A DNA stretch of 64,000 bases from Betaproteobacteria bacterium (GTDB lineage: Bacteria > Pseudomonadota > Gammaproteobacteria > Burkholderiales > Usitatibacteraceae): assembly GCA_016791265.1 (NCBI GenBank), contig JAEUMY010000010.1, positions 1-64,000 of the forward strand, written 5' to 3'. This document shows, in pieces, positions 1-8,819 of this stretch. Position 1 is the stretch's first letter. The number at the start of each line of letters is the position of its first letter. The notes under the pieces were generated by a model, which worked only from the letters and a program-made list of their open reading frames with translations, made no database searches and had not been told where the DNA came from. The position numbers and the translations under genes are program-made.

Positions 1-72
1 GTTGCACCTTTATGTTGCAGATGGCGTGGTGCGGGGCATTGCTAATATTCGCAATGCCGCGCACCACACACT

Positions 73-1185
73 TCAGCGAGTCCCGAGGATGTCCTCAAGC
101 AGCTTGCGTTTTTGGGCGCAACGCGGCTGATCCCAACACGACTTGAGCTTGAAGCGGATCTCGCCCTCTTCAGTGACGCGCACTTCCCACGGTCGTTTCA
201 TCAGCACGGTGTGGACGTAGGTGACAAAACTCTCCGCGAAATCGTCGCCGGGATTGGTGGCCGCGTAGAGCGTGGGGAAATTCGTGGATTCGATCCAGCG
301 ATACGCGTCGATCATGCGCCTGCCTTCCAGATTCGCGCCGAAGTAGTAGCGCACCTTGCGGCGCTCCGGAAACGCGGCATCGAAGAGCGACACGTGACCC
401 AGCTTTTCATCCCACGTCCATGACAGGTCGTGAAAGGGGTAGGCGCCGCTCTTGAGTTCCTGGCCGTTTGGCCGGTCCCAACGCGAATGGATGCCGCCCT
501 GGGTCGCGAGCGCGTGGCCCAGCTCGTGCAGCAGAATGTACTGGATGGCGTTGACGCGACTGTTTTCCTGATCCCGGCCACGTCCGATGCCAGTCCCCTT
601 GCCTTCCGGCCCCGCGATCACGGCTTCGATTCGCCAACGAGGATCGTCGCGGAAGGGCGTGTTCTCCTTCCAGCTTGCCCACTCGTTCGCGCGGCGGTCT
701 TGCAACTGACGCGGGTCCAGCACGATGAAGCCGACACCTTCCGCAGGACCCCAACGAATGATGTCTGCGAACCCGGAGCCGCCGATGTCTTCGATGAACC
801 AGATTCCGGCGAGGCGCCGATCCAGCAAGTTGCGAATATTCGCCGGAATGCCGTTCAATGCGGCCCGCACGTCGGCCATGAAGTCTGGAGTCAGCGCGGG
901 TGCACGCGGTCTTGCGGGAATACCGAGCTTGATCACATCAAGGGTCAGGTATTCGATCAATTCCGGCGGCGCGGCGCCGATGCGCTCGACAAGCGGTTTC
1001 GCCCGCACCGCGCGCCAGAATTCCAGAGTGCGCACCTTGTGCGAGATCGCCTTCTGATAGGCGCACTCCTTGTCCGTGCGTGCGCAGGGCAAGGCGGGCT
1101 CCTGCGCAATGGCCGCACGCGCGATCATAAGCAGCAGCGGGAGCAGACAATGGCCGAGTGCGAACGCGGCGGCTTGGCGCGTCAC
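73..1185 (-). CDS. secreted HEXXH zinc metalloprotease-like protein
   Basis: A 370-residue protein with a GTG start and an N-terminal hydrophobic signal sequence (about residues 5-27, ending AIAQ). A classical zinc-protease motif HELGH sits at residues 220-224, and a downstream acidic patch (DDFAESF) could supply the third zinc ligand. Function is inferred from the motif only; the substrate is unknown, and it is not an M48-type protein because it lacks the usual membrane context. It is the last gene of a minus-strand series with the ACT-domain gene (19 bp upstream) and the crotonase. One exact GCGAATATTCGC copy at 832-843 lies in the reading frame and encodes A-N-I-R. Confidence 0.75.
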   Translation of the reverse strand: MTRQAAAFALGHCLLPLLLMIARAAIAQEPALPCARTDKECAYQKAISHKVRTLEFWRAVRAKPLVERIGAAPPELIEYLTLDVIKLGIPARPRAPALTPDFMADVRAALNGIPANIRNLLDRRLAGIWFIEDIGGSGFADIIRWGPAEGVGFIVLDPRQLQDRRANEWASWKENTPFRDDPRWRIEAVIAGPEGKGTGIGRGRDQENSRVNAIQYILLHELGHALATQGGIHSRWDRPNGQELKSGAYPFHDLSWTWDEKLGHVSLFDAAFPERRKVRYYFGANLEGRRMIDAYRWIESTNFPTLYAATNPGDDFAESFVTYVHTVLMKRPWEVRVTEEGEIRFKLKSCWDQPRCAQKRKLLEDILGTR

Positions 1186-1204
1186 AAATGCGCCCTCTCA
1201 CCGC

Positions 1205-1729
1205 TCAAGCCGACTTCCGTCCGAACTCCAGATCCACCATGAGATCGTTGGCGAGGCCTTCCAGCCCGCGCCGAATGTCGCCCAGCGCCACCCCTTCAGG
1301 CACGTCGATCTCGGCGTTCATCTCGAACAATTGCTCGCCCGACATGGCGCCGCTCACGATGGCGGTGGTGAGGGTTGCGATGCTGACACCCTGGCGCGTG
1401 AGCTCGGCCGAAATGGTCTGGATGATGCCGGGGCGGTCGTGACCGACGAGGCAAAGCGCCATGCGCCGCGTGGGCGCGGGTTTGGGGCCGCCGGCCACGG
1501 CGACGACGACCTGCATGCCGGGTGCGGCCAGTGCGCGCAGCTCCGCTGACAAGGCCTCGATCTCGTCTGCGTCCACCTGCAAGTGGACGATGCCGGCGAA
1601 CTGCCCGGCCAGATTGGCCATGAGGCTCTCCGCCCAATTGGCGCCGTGCGCCAGCGCGCGCTCGGACACCGCGTTGACCATGCCGGGCCGGTCAGGCCCG
1701 ATCAGCGTGACCACCAGGGATTTGTTCAT
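1205..1729 (-). CDS. ACT-domain protein, GcvR-like
   Basis: 174 residues made of two ACT domains: the first starts at the N-terminus (VVTLIGPDRPGMV) and the second near residue 92 (LCLVGHDRPGII). This two-ACT layout is that of the glycine cleavage system repressor GcvR and related amino-acid-sensing proteins, which act by protein contact rather than by binding DNA. The start was set at the ATG at 1729 because a purine-rich GAGGAG lies just upstream; the frame stays open further upstream to 1804. The gene sits between a crotonase gene and a metalloprotease gene on the same strand, which gives no direct clue to its target. Confidence 0.75.
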   Translation of the reverse strand: MNKSLVVTLIGPDRPGMVNAVSERALAHGANWAESLMANLAGQFAGIVHLQVDADEIEALSAELRALAAPGMQVVVAVAGGPKPAPTRRMALCLVGHDRPGIIQTISAELTRQGVSIATLTTAIVSGAMSGEQLFEMNAEIDVPEGVALGDIRRGLEGLANDLMVDLEFGRKSA

Positions 1730-1861
1730 GTCGCTGTTCTCCTCGCCGGTTGCGGCCGGGTTGCGTTGTTGCATTTCCGTGACCGCGCCTCGGGCGCGCG
1801 CCACGTCCGCATCTTCCGCCGCTTTGCGCGCGTTGTCGATGACGTGTCTGCGCCGCGCCGA

Positions 1862-2689
1862 TCAGCGACCGATCTTGCGCGGCAAATAGGCCGGCGGATC
1901 GCCTTCCGCCAGGTTGCGCTTCGCGGCGATGCGCAGATTGGGCGAGCGAAACATCTGCCGCTGGCGCTTGCGCTCCTCCGCCAGCGCGGCCCACTCGCTG
2001 GATGGCCACGCGCGCTGCAACAGAAACTTGCCCGCCGCGACAGCGTCCGGCGAGCGCTCGCGAATATTCGCAATCAACGGTTGCACCGCCACGAGTGGAT
2101 CGTCGGCGACTTCGGTCACCAGGCCCAGCGCGAGCGCATCCGCGCCCGAGATGACCTCCGCCGTCAGCGTCAATCGCTTGGCGATGTCGATGGGCACCAA
2201 CTCGCGCAGGAGCACCGTGCCGCCCATGTCGGGCACCAGCCCCCATTTCGCCTCCATGACGGCCAGCCGCGCGTCGGGCGTGGTGATACGCAAGTCGGCA
2301 CCCAGCGCGAGCTGCATGCCGGCGCCGAGGCAATTGCCGTGAATGAGCGCCACCACCGGCACCGGCAGATCGCGCCAGCCCAGGCTCCACTGTTGGAAGA
2401 TGTTGCGCGAAGGTGCGAAAAGGCGCACGAATCCCCACAGGGCGGCGCGCTTGTCGCCCAACACGGACTTCACGTCCAGCCCGGCGCAGAAGGACGGTCC
2501 CTCGCCTCGCAGGAGCACCACGCGAATATTCGCGTCTCGGTGAATGCGCGCCTGCGCCGCGACCACCGCCTTCAACATGCGAAAGTCCATCGCATTGTGC
2601 TTGTCCGGTCGGGCAAGCGTCACGTGGGCGATGCCGTCGGCCACATCCAGGCGAACGCGCTCGTCGATCAATTCAGTGGCTGCATTCAT
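1862..2689 (-). CDS. crotonase-family enoyl-CoA hydratase/isomerase
   Basis: 275 residues with the crotonase fold signatures: a CoA-binding loop (SFCAGLDVKS), the oxyanion-hole region (HGNCLGAGMQLALGADLR) and the segment MEAKWGLVPDMGGT that carries the first catalytic glutamate. The position that usually carries the second catalytic glutamate is not an obvious match (AKRLTLTAEVIS), so the reaction may be isomerase or hydrolase rather than hydration; this is inference. Two exact 12-mer palindromes (2060-2071 and 2522-2533) lie in frame as A-N-I-R. It is the first gene of a probable operon with the ACT-domain gene 132 bp downstream. Confidence 0.85.
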   Translation of the reverse strand: MNAATELIDERVRLDVADGIAHVTLARPDKHNAMDFRMLKAVVAAQARIHRDANIRVVLLRGEGPSFCAGLDVKSVLGDKRAALWGFVRLFAPSRNIFQQWSLGWRDLPVPVVALIHGNCLGAGMQLALGADLRITTPDARLAVMEAKWGLVPDMGGTVLLRELVPIDIAKRLTLTAEVISGADALALGLVTEVADDPLVAVQPLIANIRERSPDAVAAGKFLLQRAWPSSEWAALAEERKRQRQMFRSPNLRIAAKRNLAEGDPPAYLPRKIGR

Positions 2690-2806
2690 GTGGCGGGATT
2701 TTTCTTGACTGGAACCGGCACACCAGCGTGCCTCGCCGCGAGTGTCGCACAATCCCCCGCTCGCGCATAATGCGAGACGACAGTCCATGACAACATCACA
2801 CGCGCC

Positions 2807-3364
2807 ATGCTCGACCTCGACGACAACCATTCGCGGCTGCTCCGCCGCACACTCATGTGGGCCGGCTTCAGCATCGTCATCGTCTTCCTGCTCTACCGGG
2901 GCGTGGCGAGAATGACGGTGGAAGCCACCGCCGACTGCCTGGAACGCAAAGCGCACGTCGAGCAGTACCTGACCCGCCTCGCGGCTGTGGAAGGCTACGC
3001 CCGCTGCGTGGCGAAGAATGAGAAGCGGCCGGCCGCGGGTAGCGGGACGCCGCATCCGCGCTGCGCCTATGCAGGCGTGTGGAGTTCCAAGCGGCGCGAT
3101 GTCGAGTACTTCATCACCCTCAACGCCGACGGCACGTTCGTGGCGGAGCCGGGACCAGGCGCATCGTCGAACGCGCAACCTGTGACCGGCGCCTGGACCG
3201 TTGCCAACAACAAGATGGTCTGGGCCTATGACAGCGGGCCAGTCTGGCCTCCGGACATCAATCCCATTTTCGACGAGCGCGCATCGGCGCTGAAGCTGCG
3301 CGAAGTCGACGGCCAAACCACCGAACTCATCCGCCTACCCACCGAAGGAGCCCTGAAATGCTGA
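2807..3364 (+). CDS. membrane-anchored protein of unknown function
   Basis: 185 residues. A single N-terminal membrane segment (about residues 17-32) is followed by a soluble, presumably periplasmic part with several cysteines and a lipocalin-like or beta-rich stretch (YAGVWSSKRRDVEYFITLNADGTF). I do not recognise the family. Its stop overlaps the next start by 7 nt (3358-3364), so the two are translationally coupled. It is divergent from the crotonase gene; the 117-bp gap between them must hold both promoters. Confidence 0.6.
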   Translation: MLDLDDNHSRLLRRTLMWAGFSIVIVFLLYRGVARMTVEATADCLERKAHVEQYLTRLAAVEGYARCVAKNEKRPAAGSGTPHPRCAYAGVWSSKRRDVEYFITLNADGTFVAEPGPGASSNAQPVTGAWTVANNKMVWAYDSGPVWPPDINPIFDERASALKLREVDGQTTELIRLPTEGALKC

Positions 3365-4077
3365 ATACCCTCGCGCGCCGCGTTGGCATCGCCACTCTGC
3401 TCTGCGTTCCCTTGATCGCGGTCGCGATCGAGCCGGGCGAGTACACCACGGAGAAGTCGTGGGGCACGCTCATCGTGAAGCGCGACAAGACCGGCAAGCT
3501 CCTCTTCAACATCGACAGCGTGGGCGACAACGGCCATAGCTGCACGCTGGAAGGCGAGATCAAGCAGGGCAAGGCGACCCTTGAGGGAGACGAGCCGAAG
3601 CAGCCGTGCGTGGTGTCCTTTGCCCAGACCAAGGAGGGCATCAAGGTCGGCCGCAACGAAGGCATGGCCTGCCAGTTCTACTGCGGTGTGCGGGCCATTT
3701 TTGAAGGCGTGTACATGAAGGCCCCGGCGGCCTGTCGCCCGGAGCCTGTCGAGAAGACGCGCGCGGCAGCGCGCAAGGCCTACGACGGCAAGAACTACGA
3801 CAGCGCGCGCAACCTCCTCGGCACGGTGCTGAAGGACTGCAAGCCCTTTCTCGGCACCTTCACCGAAGGCTGGCTACGCAATGATCTCGCCATCACGTTG
3901 CACAAGCTGAAAGATCTGGCGGGCTGCCGCGAAACCCTGAAGCCGCTGGCGGCCGATGCGTCTCAGAAGGACGCGAAGATCCGCGAAGACTATGCACCCA
4001 CGGACGCGGATACCTACCTGCCCATTCTCAAAGCCACGCGCGTCAACCTGAAGCTTTGCGCCGCGCCGAAATCCTGA
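3358..4077 (+). CDS. secreted protein of unknown function
   Basis: 239 residues with a cleavable-looking signal peptide (hydrophobic to about residue 22, IAVA). The mature part has a beta-rich N-terminal half with paired cysteines and a helical C-terminal half that looks TPR-like (ARKAYDGKNYDSARNLLGTVLKDCK). No family is recognised. It overlaps the preceding membrane-anchored gene by 7 nt, so the pair is probably one functional unit in the envelope. Confidence 0.6.
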   Translation: MLNTLARRVGIATLLCVPLIAVAIEPGEYTTEKSWGTLIVKRDKTGKLLFNIDSVGDNGHSCTLEGEIKQGKATLEGDEPKQPCVVSFAQTKEGIKVGRNEGMACQFYCGVRAIFEGVYMKAPAACRPEPVEKTRAAARKAYDGKNYDSARNLLGTVLKDCKPFLGTFTEGWLRNDLAITLHKLKDLAGCRETLKPLAADASQKDAKIREDYAPTDADTYLPILKATRVNLKLCAAPKS

Positions 4078-4102
4078 ACACTCGCCTCCGCCCGCACCCT
4101 GT

Positions 4103-4114
4103 GCGAATATTCGC
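4103..4114. repeat. GCGAATATTCGC, exact copy
   Basis: Lies 26 bp after the stop of the secreted-protein gene and 73 bp before the next start, in a same-strand gap. Confidence 0.95.
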
Positions 4115-4187
4115 ACTCGCCGAGCGCGACCCAGTGCGCGCCGGCGAGACCACGAGCTAGAAAGACAACAACAGAAGGATTGGGGAC

Positions 4188-5087
4188 ATGACATCACACG
4201 CGCGCACCTTCGGCTGCATCCTCCTGGCCTGCCTGTTCGGCCCGCACACCGCGCTCGCCCAGGCACCCGCGACCACGGTGAAGATCGGCAAGGAGACCAA
4301 GAACATCTTCGGCACCGTCGTCAAAATGAGCATGGGCGACATTGCCTGTCTCGTCGAATTCAAGGACGACAAGGGCAACGAGTTTTTCGAATCGGCCGAC
4401 TTCGATCTCTGCACCGACCCGAAGAAATACACCGGCAAGCGCGTTGAACTGGCCTACAAGCTCTCCAAGGTGCAGGCCGAGTCTTGCCAGGGCGATCCCA
4501 ATTGTTCCAAGTCCGACATCGTGCCGCTGGTGGTGGGCATGAAGGTTGTGGGGAAACCGGCCACCTTAGCCAATCCCGTCCAACCCGCCAAGCCAGCCAC
4601 GTCGGCGAAGGCGACCCAGCCGGGACAGACCAGCTTCTGCACCAGCATGGAGGAAGTCGTGTTCGCCTGTCGCACCGGCAAGAAGATGGTGTCGGTGTGC
4701 GCGGACAAGAAGTCCACGAAGACGACGGGCATGTTGCAATACCGCTTCGGCACCCCGGACAGCCGCGACCCGCTGGAACTGATGTGGCCGGAGAACTATG
4801 CCGCGCCCTCCAAGGTGGCCCACGGCGAGAACGTCCCGTTCGCCGGCGGCGGCGGCGCGTGGCTGCGCATTCCCAAAGGGGACCATGCCTATGTGGTCTA
4901 CACCGGCATCGGCAAGTGGGGGCCGAAAGGCGAGACCCGCACCAAGGCCGGCCTGACGGTGGAGAAGAACGGCAAAGCCATCGCGCAGCTGAAATGCAAT
5001 GGCGAACCCATCAGCGAGCTTGGGCCGGACTGGTTCGAGAAGCTCGGCGTCACCAGCGCCGGCAAGGACTTCGAGTTCCCGGATTGA
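4188..5087 (+). CDS. secreted protein of unknown function
   Basis: 299 residues. The signal peptide ends near residue 25 (ALAQ). The N-terminal part (VKIGKETKNIFGTVVKMSMGD) has an OB-fold-like character with a cysteine pair; a Pro/Ala/Thr linker near residues 125-145 leads to a second domain with conserved-looking cysteines and aromatic residues. No family is recognised. It is followed after 7 bp by the M48 lipoprotein gene, suggesting co-transcription. Confidence 0.6.
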   Translation: MTSHARTFGCILLACLFGPHTALAQAPATTVKIGKETKNIFGTVVKMSMGDIACLVEFKDDKGNEFFESADFDLCTDPKKYTGKRVELAYKLSKVQAESCQGDPNCSKSDIVPLVVGMKVVGKPATLANPVQPAKPATSAKATQPGQTSFCTSMEEVVFACRTGKKMVSVCADKKSTKTTGMLQYRFGTPDSRDPLELMWPENYAAPSKVAHGENVPFAGGGGAWLRIPKGDHAYVVYTGIGKWGPKGETRTKAGLTVEKNGKAIAQLKCNGEPISELGPDWFEKLGVTSAGKDFEFPD

Positions 5088-5094
5088 GGCGAAC

Positions 5095-5937
5095 ATGCGC
5101 GCCTTGAGTGTCCCCAGGTTTCTCGGTTTGCGAATATTCGCTTGCGCTGTCGGCGCGGTCGCGGTCGGCGTCCTCTTCTCAGGCTGCGCCACCACCACCC
5201 GCCCTGGCGAAGTGGGTGTTGAGCGACAGCAATTCATGCTCGTGTCCGCGGCCGAAGTCGAGCGCATGTCCGCGACGTCCTACAACAACCAGGCCAACCA
5301 GGCGCGCGCGCAAGGCAAGCTCATCAGCAGCGGTCCCGAGTACGACCGGCTGAGAAAGATCGCCAACCGCATCATCGCGCAGGCCGGCGTGTTTCGCGAC
5401 GACACCAAGCGCTGGAACTGGCAGTTGACGCTCATCGACTCGCCCGCGCTCAACGCATCCTGCATGCCCGGCGGGAAGATCACGTTCTATAGCGGTATCA
5501 TCCGCAGACTGAAGCTCACCGATCCCGAAATCGCCGCCATCATGGGTCATGAGGTTGCCCACGCGCTGCGTGAACACGGCCGCGAAAAAGTCTCTCGCGC
5601 CATGGGCCAGCAATTGCTGCTGGAGCTGGCACTGGGCGGCAAATCCAACTCGGCCGAGCAGATCAAGTTCGCGCAGCAGGTCGGCAATCTGCTCATCACG
5701 CTGCCCAATTCCCGCGAGAACGAATCCGAGGCGGATCGCATCGGCATCGAACTCTCCGCGCGCGCGGGCTACGACCCGATGGGCGCCGTCAACGTCTGGC
5801 GCAAGATGGCCGCGGCCGGAGGCGGCGGAACACCCGAGTTCCTCTCCACCCATCCCTCCCACGCCAACCGCATCAACGAGCTGACCCAGCTTCAAACGGT
5901 GGTGCGGCCGCTGTACGAAGCGGCACCCAAACCGTAG
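5095..5937 (+). CDS. M48-family metalloprotease lipoprotein, LoiP-like
   Basis: 280 residues. A lipoprotein signal peptide ends in FSGC, so the mature protein should be attached to the envelope by lipid. The zinc motif HEVAH is at residues 152-156 and the third ligand lies in ENESEADRIG, the arrangement of periplasmic M48 proteases such as LoiP/YggG that degrade misfolded outer-membrane proteins. An exact 12-mer palindrome (5130-5141) sits inside the signal-peptide coding part and reads R-I-F-A. The start ATG at 5095 follows the previous gene by 7 bp. Confidence 0.88.
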   Translation: MRALSVPRFLGLRIFACAVGAVAVGVLFSGCATTTRPGEVGVERQQFMLVSAAEVERMSATSYNNQANQARAQGKLISSGPEYDRLRKIANRIIAQAGVFRDDTKRWNWQLTLIDSPALNASCMPGGKITFYSGIIRRLKLTDPEIAAIMGHEVAHALREHGREKVSRAMGQQLLLELALGGKSNSAEQIKFAQQVGNLLITLPNSRENESEADRIGIELSARAGYDPMGAVNVWRKMAAAGGGGTPEFLSTHPSHANRINELTQLQTVVRPLYEAAPKP

Positions 5938-6119
5938 ACGTCACACCACCGCCCTGACAAGCTGTCGGGCGGGATGCGTGCCGTTTGATGCCAATCAAAA
6001 CGCCCGTTGAGAATCGGCGCAGGATGGAATCATCCATCCCTGCCGAGAACTCGCCATGCCACCTCGCACCACGCTCATCGCCGAACCCGATCTCGACTCA
6101 CCGTTGCGAGGTCATTGAC

Positions 6120-6512
6120 ATGAATCCCGTGCGGTTTTCGGAGGAAGCGCTGGCCGGTTGGAAGAGCATTCTGCTGGCTGAAGCCGCAGGGCTGCGCAAG
6201 GCCATTGATCTGGATCGTCAGCAGCTGGATGGCCGTGCAGACAGCCTGCCGCCAGCCTTTGATGACGGCCGCGATGACGCGGCCATCGACGCGCTGCGCG
6301 ATATCGATGTGGCGGAACTTGAACGGCGCTCCACCCAGCTCGCCGAAGTCGAGGCCGCGTTGCAGCGGGTCGAGGACGGCACGTTCGGTGTGTGCCTGAG
6401 CTGTGGCGAAGCCATCGACAGCCAGCGCCTGCACGCGGCTCCGCAGAGCGCCCGTTGCATCGGCTGCCAGTCCGCCGCCGAGCCCGGTCGCGCGGAGTTC
6501 TCGTCGCTGTAA
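6120..6512 (+). CDS. DksA/TraR-type C4 zinc-finger protein
   Basis: 130 residues. An N-terminal helical hairpin (to about residue 85) is followed by a four-cysteine zinc finger (CLSCGEAI near residue 90 and CIGC near 109), the pattern of DksA-family proteins that bind the secondary channel of RNA polymerase. It is shorter than typical DksA (about 150 residues), so it may be a DksA-like paralogue rather than the main one. The gap of 182 bp upstream shows no recognised element. The ATG at 6120 was chosen because the finger and hairpin lengths then fit the family. Confidence 0.8.
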   Translation: MNPVRFSEEALAGWKSILLAEAAGLRKAIDLDRQQLDGRADSLPPAFDDGRDDAAIDALRDIDVAELERRSTQLAEVEAALQRVEDGTFGVCLSCGEAIDSQRLHAAPQSARCIGCQSAAEPGRAEFSSL

Positions 6513-6626
6513 ACCTGCGCCTCCGCGCGTGTCAGCGCTCTCCACCACTGCCACCATCCGCTCCAGATCACCAGCGCAGTTCGCATTGCGAACGATCTTG
6601 ACCGAATATGGACGGTCGGCGCATTC

Positions 6627-7172
6627 TCAGAATGAAACGACCACGCTGGCGACAGCGGCGTAGAACACGACGCCGATGATCGCGGCGATGAGGAGGCCAT
6701 GCGCGGTTGCGTAGCCTTCGCGAAGCGTGGAGAGGTAAATCCAGGTGGCGGCAGGGAGAACGAGCGCGATGGCTGTCGCCACGCCGGGAACATAGGCCTG
6801 AAGCGCGACCGCGGCTGCAATGTGAGGGAACAGGGCATTGCTTGCGAAGACGGCAAGGACGGCCAGCAGCGCGTAGACAGCGACGCTACGCCGGCTTGCG
6901 CGAGCGGCCAGGACCGAGAGGGCCAGCAAGGCTAGCGTCAGGCAGAGCAAGGAGAGACGAAATGCTGGTCCAGCCCAAATTGCAGCGAGGTCCATTGTGG
7001 CGTAGCGCTTCAAGAGGTCCACATTCGCAAGAGCCCAGTCACGAGCGAAAAGAGCCTCCTCCGCGTTGTGTGCCGCAAGCGCCAGGAATGCGACGGAACT
7101 CCTGAGCGGCTGGCGGGAGGTCAAGGGCGGCTCTTCTGACACCTGCGAGTGTAAGGGCTGATTGCGTGTCAT
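6627..7172 (-). CDS. HXXEE-domain integral membrane protein
   Basis: 181 residues with an H-N-A-E-E motif near residue 35 and about four or five hydrophobic segments. This fits the HXXEE domain family, whose biochemical role is not known; the conserved His and Glu residues suggest metal binding. It is convergent with the DksA-like gene. It lies just outside the cassette array but on the same strand as the cassettes. Confidence 0.7.
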   Translation of the reverse strand: MTRNQPLHSQVSEEPPLTSRQPLRSSVAFLALAAHNAEEALFARDWALANVDLLKRYATMDLAAIWAGPAFRLSLLCLTLALLALSVLAARASRRSVAVYALLAVLAVFASNALFPHIAAAVALQAYVPGVATAIALVLPAATWIYLSTLREGYATAHGLLIAAIIGVVFYAAVASVVVSF

Positions 7173-7177
7173 CCTGG

Positions 7178-7387
7178 CTACGCGCTCGGTGGATGGCTAC
7201 CGTGCTTTGCCAGATCGCAAGCACGTTCAATCCAGGTGATGCCCTCTGCGAACTGAATTGAAATGCGCACAGGCAGGGTGCCTGGTTCGTCGAAAAATGC
7301 GCTTTGCAGGTCATTCATGCCGGGCAGAACAGCGGCGTCCGCATACAAGAGTCTCGTTCCGTAGTTCGGAACACTGCCGCCAGCCAT
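7178..7387 (-). CDS. possible small protein, uncertain
   Basis: An open frame of about 69 residues beginning MAGGSVPNYG. It is the only plausible coding content in the 7173-7493 stretch on this strand. The composition is protein-like (few Arg/Ala runs) but there is no recognised domain and no clear ribosome site. It could be the remnant of a longer gene cut by the rearrangement at the left edge of the cassette array. Confidence 0.25.
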   Translation of the reverse strand: MAGGSVPNYGTRLLYADAAVLPGMNDLQSAFFDEPGTLPVRISIQFAEGITWIERACDLAKHGSHPPSA

Positions 7388-7485
7388 GCTGCGTTGACTC
7401 GCACGTCCAAGGCTCACCCAAAGTGTGACGCCCAACCCAAGTGCTGCCGGCAAGCACGCGCGACAACAGCCCGAAGCGCGCGTAG

Positions 7486-7620
7486 TCAACCCGTCACAAT
7501 CGCGCCGGAGCCGCTGAGCGTGTTGCGAATATTCGCAAACACTGCGGCCAGCGCAATACACGGCAGCGCCCATCATGCGGTTCCCTCTGGCTGAACGTGG
7601 CCAGTCTGCCACACAGCCCC
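7486..7620. repeat. left flank repeat of the cassette array
   Basis: Shares an ordered set of words with 10494-10632: a GTCACAATCGC block, then the 12-mer palindrome followed by AAACACTG, then GTCTGCCACAC about 111-112 bp from the first block in both copies. The sequence between the words has diverged. The two copies bracket the gene cassettes in the same orientation. Confidence 0.6.
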
Positions 7621-7946
7621 CGCTTCCGCCTCGCGCCCTGAGCGGAAGCTGGCAGATGAGCCTTCGCGTCCCCCGCGACCAGTTGCAGGCGGTCCGCGAG
7701 TCCGCGGTTCCTGGCAGTCTGAAAAGCCTGCTGAAACCCCGCGTCGCTCAAGTCGAGGCCGATGCCAGTGATGGCGCCGTTTGCCTCAAGCAGTCGGGTT
7801 AGCAGTGCTGCCCAGCCGCAACCCACATCCACCACAGTGCCGTCTGCGCGGGCGGCGACGAACTGTACGAGTTCACTCGCACGTTGCCCCGAAAGGGGCG
7901 ACATGAACTCCAAGTAGCGATGGAAGGGGGCGAAATCCGCAGGCAT
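7494..7946 (-). pseudogene. class I SAM methyltransferase, 3' end replaced
   Basis: The first roughly 100 residues look like a genuine class I methyltransferase: motif I VVDVGCGWAALL, then the acidic end of the next strand (GIGLDLS) and a GDA motif. After about residue 97 (nt ~7650) the frame turns into Arg/Cys-rich sequence that runs into the flank repeat and ends at 7494, so the C-terminal half of the fold is missing. Its start lies 22 bp from an attC-like site, so it was probably the last cassette and was truncated when the array recombined. A 12-mer palindrome (7525-7536) is inside the read-through tail. Confidence 0.55.
7525..7536. repeat. GCGAATATTCGC, exact copy
   Basis: In the left flank repeat of the cassette array; the same position is occupied in the right flank copy (10535-10546). 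Confidence 0.95.
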
Positions 7947-7968
7947 GATTGCGGCGTGTTCCTGTGCG

Positions 7969-8028
7969 GCCTAACGCCTGAATTAGGCCGACCCGCGAAG
8001 CGGGTTCGGCTCGAATGAATTGTTAGGC
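7969..8028 (-). other. attC-like recombination site
   Basis: 60 bp bounded by GCCTAAC (7969-7975) and GTTAGGC (8022-8028), with an inner imperfect hairpin (ACCCGC/GCGGGT). This is the R''/R' layout of integron attC sites. The stop codon of the neighbouring cassette gene lies inside the site, as is common in integron cassettes. Confidence 0.8.
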
Positions 8029-8307
8029 CTCTGAGTCATGACTGGGGTCATCAAGGCATTCACAGCACATTGCTTGGCCACCACATTTTGGACAGCGCTC
8101 AACGTCACAGCCAGGATCATGAAGTTGGCCCTTTAGCGCGAGGCAATCGTGGCAAGGTCCATCATTGGCGCCCCAGTCCTCTTCTTCTGAGCCAAATGGT
8201 ATTCGCTTGTACTCTAGCCCGCCGATGGTGTAAGTCGTTTCCTCTTGGGCGGCAAGTAATCTCTCGCGTCTGCCGTGCTCAATTCGTTTGCGAAGCCAGT
8301 TCAGCAT
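8023..8307 (-). CDS. cassette protein with cysteine-rich zinc-binding motif
   Basis: 94 residues. The C-terminal half has [15 protein letters not shown] and CCEC, enough cysteines for one or two zinc sites; the N-terminal part is basic and helical. No functional family is recognised. The TAA stop is part of the GCCTAAC box of the attC site, which supports both the reading frame and its status as a mobile gene cassette. Confidence 0.7.
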   Translation of the reverse strand: MLNWLRKRIEHGRRERLLAAQEETTYTIGGLEYKRIPFGSEEEDWGANDGPCHDCLALKGQLHDPGCDVERCPKCGGQAMCCECLDDPSHDSEA

Positions 8308-8323
8308 GTGAGTTTTCCTTGAG

Positions 8324-8380
8324 GCCTAACGGCTTAGGCCAAAGGTGGCCGAAGGCCATCAGCTCTGGGCCGACGAGTCA
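8324..8380 (-). other. degenerate attC-like site
   Basis: Starts with the GCCTAAC box (8324-8330) and contains a GGTGGCC/GGCCATC hairpin, but the expected GTTAGGC partner is not found before the next gene. It may be a decayed or recombined attC belonging to the cassette at 8437-8736. Confidence 0.45.
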
Positions 8381-8436
8381 TGCATGAAATTCTCCGATGA
8401 CTTCAATTTCGCCAACAATATGGGAATTGAGCATAT

Positions 8437-8736
8437 CTAAGTCTTCGGCAGCACCCACCACTCGCTGTGGTGCGATGCACCAACTTGCTCAATCTTGTAA
8501 CGGTCCATGAAGTCTTTTCGCACTTCAAAGCGGGTAACGAAGCCAGAGCCGCTAACCTTTACATTCCAATCACGCGCAATCTCGGTTGCATATTGCTCAT
8601 TCGTGACGGGATAGAAGATAGGTTGGCCCGGCAGTCTTGGCGGCCACTTCTTGAAGCCGCTCTTCCGGACAAGATCCAGCTCTTCAGGCCCGGTGGGTCT
8701 AAACAGCGTGACTGCGGCGTGATTGGATTCAGGCAT
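8437..8736 (-). CDS. cassette protein, ADP-ribosylation/crystallin J1-like
   Basis: 99 residues. The order TLFRPTGPEELDLV, then WPPRLPGQPIFYPVTNEQYA, then IARDWN, then VTRFEV matches proteins I recall as annotated ADP-ribosylation/crystallin J1 in many proteobacteria. The biochemical role of that small family is not established. The start ATG at 8736 was preferred over the longer frame (to 8763) because the longer one would run into the attC site. Confidence 0.65.
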   Translation of the reverse strand: MPESNHAAVTLFRPTGPEELDLVRKSGFKKWPPRLPGQPIFYPVTNEQYATEIARDWNVKVSGSGFVTRFEVRKDFMDRYKIEQVGASHHSEWWVLPKT

Positions 8737-8739
8737 AGC

Positions 8740-8805
8740 GCCTGAGCCAAGCGGCCGCCTCAATCGCGCAGCGATTGATTGGTCCGCTTGAGCGAACTGT
8801 TAGGC
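8740..8805 (-). other. attC-like recombination site
   Basis: 66 bp from GCCTGAG (8740) to GTTAGGC (8799-8805). Inner complementary arms CCAAGCGG / CCGCTTG and a CAATCGC/GCGATTG hairpin give the typical attC fold. Confidence 0.8.
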
Positions 8806-8819
8806 GCACTTCACCGCGG

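Noticed and set aside
41..52. GCTAATATTCGC near the left end as a functional copy of the palindrome
   Set aside because: One mismatch breaks the symmetry. It is kept only as a near-copy and not counted.
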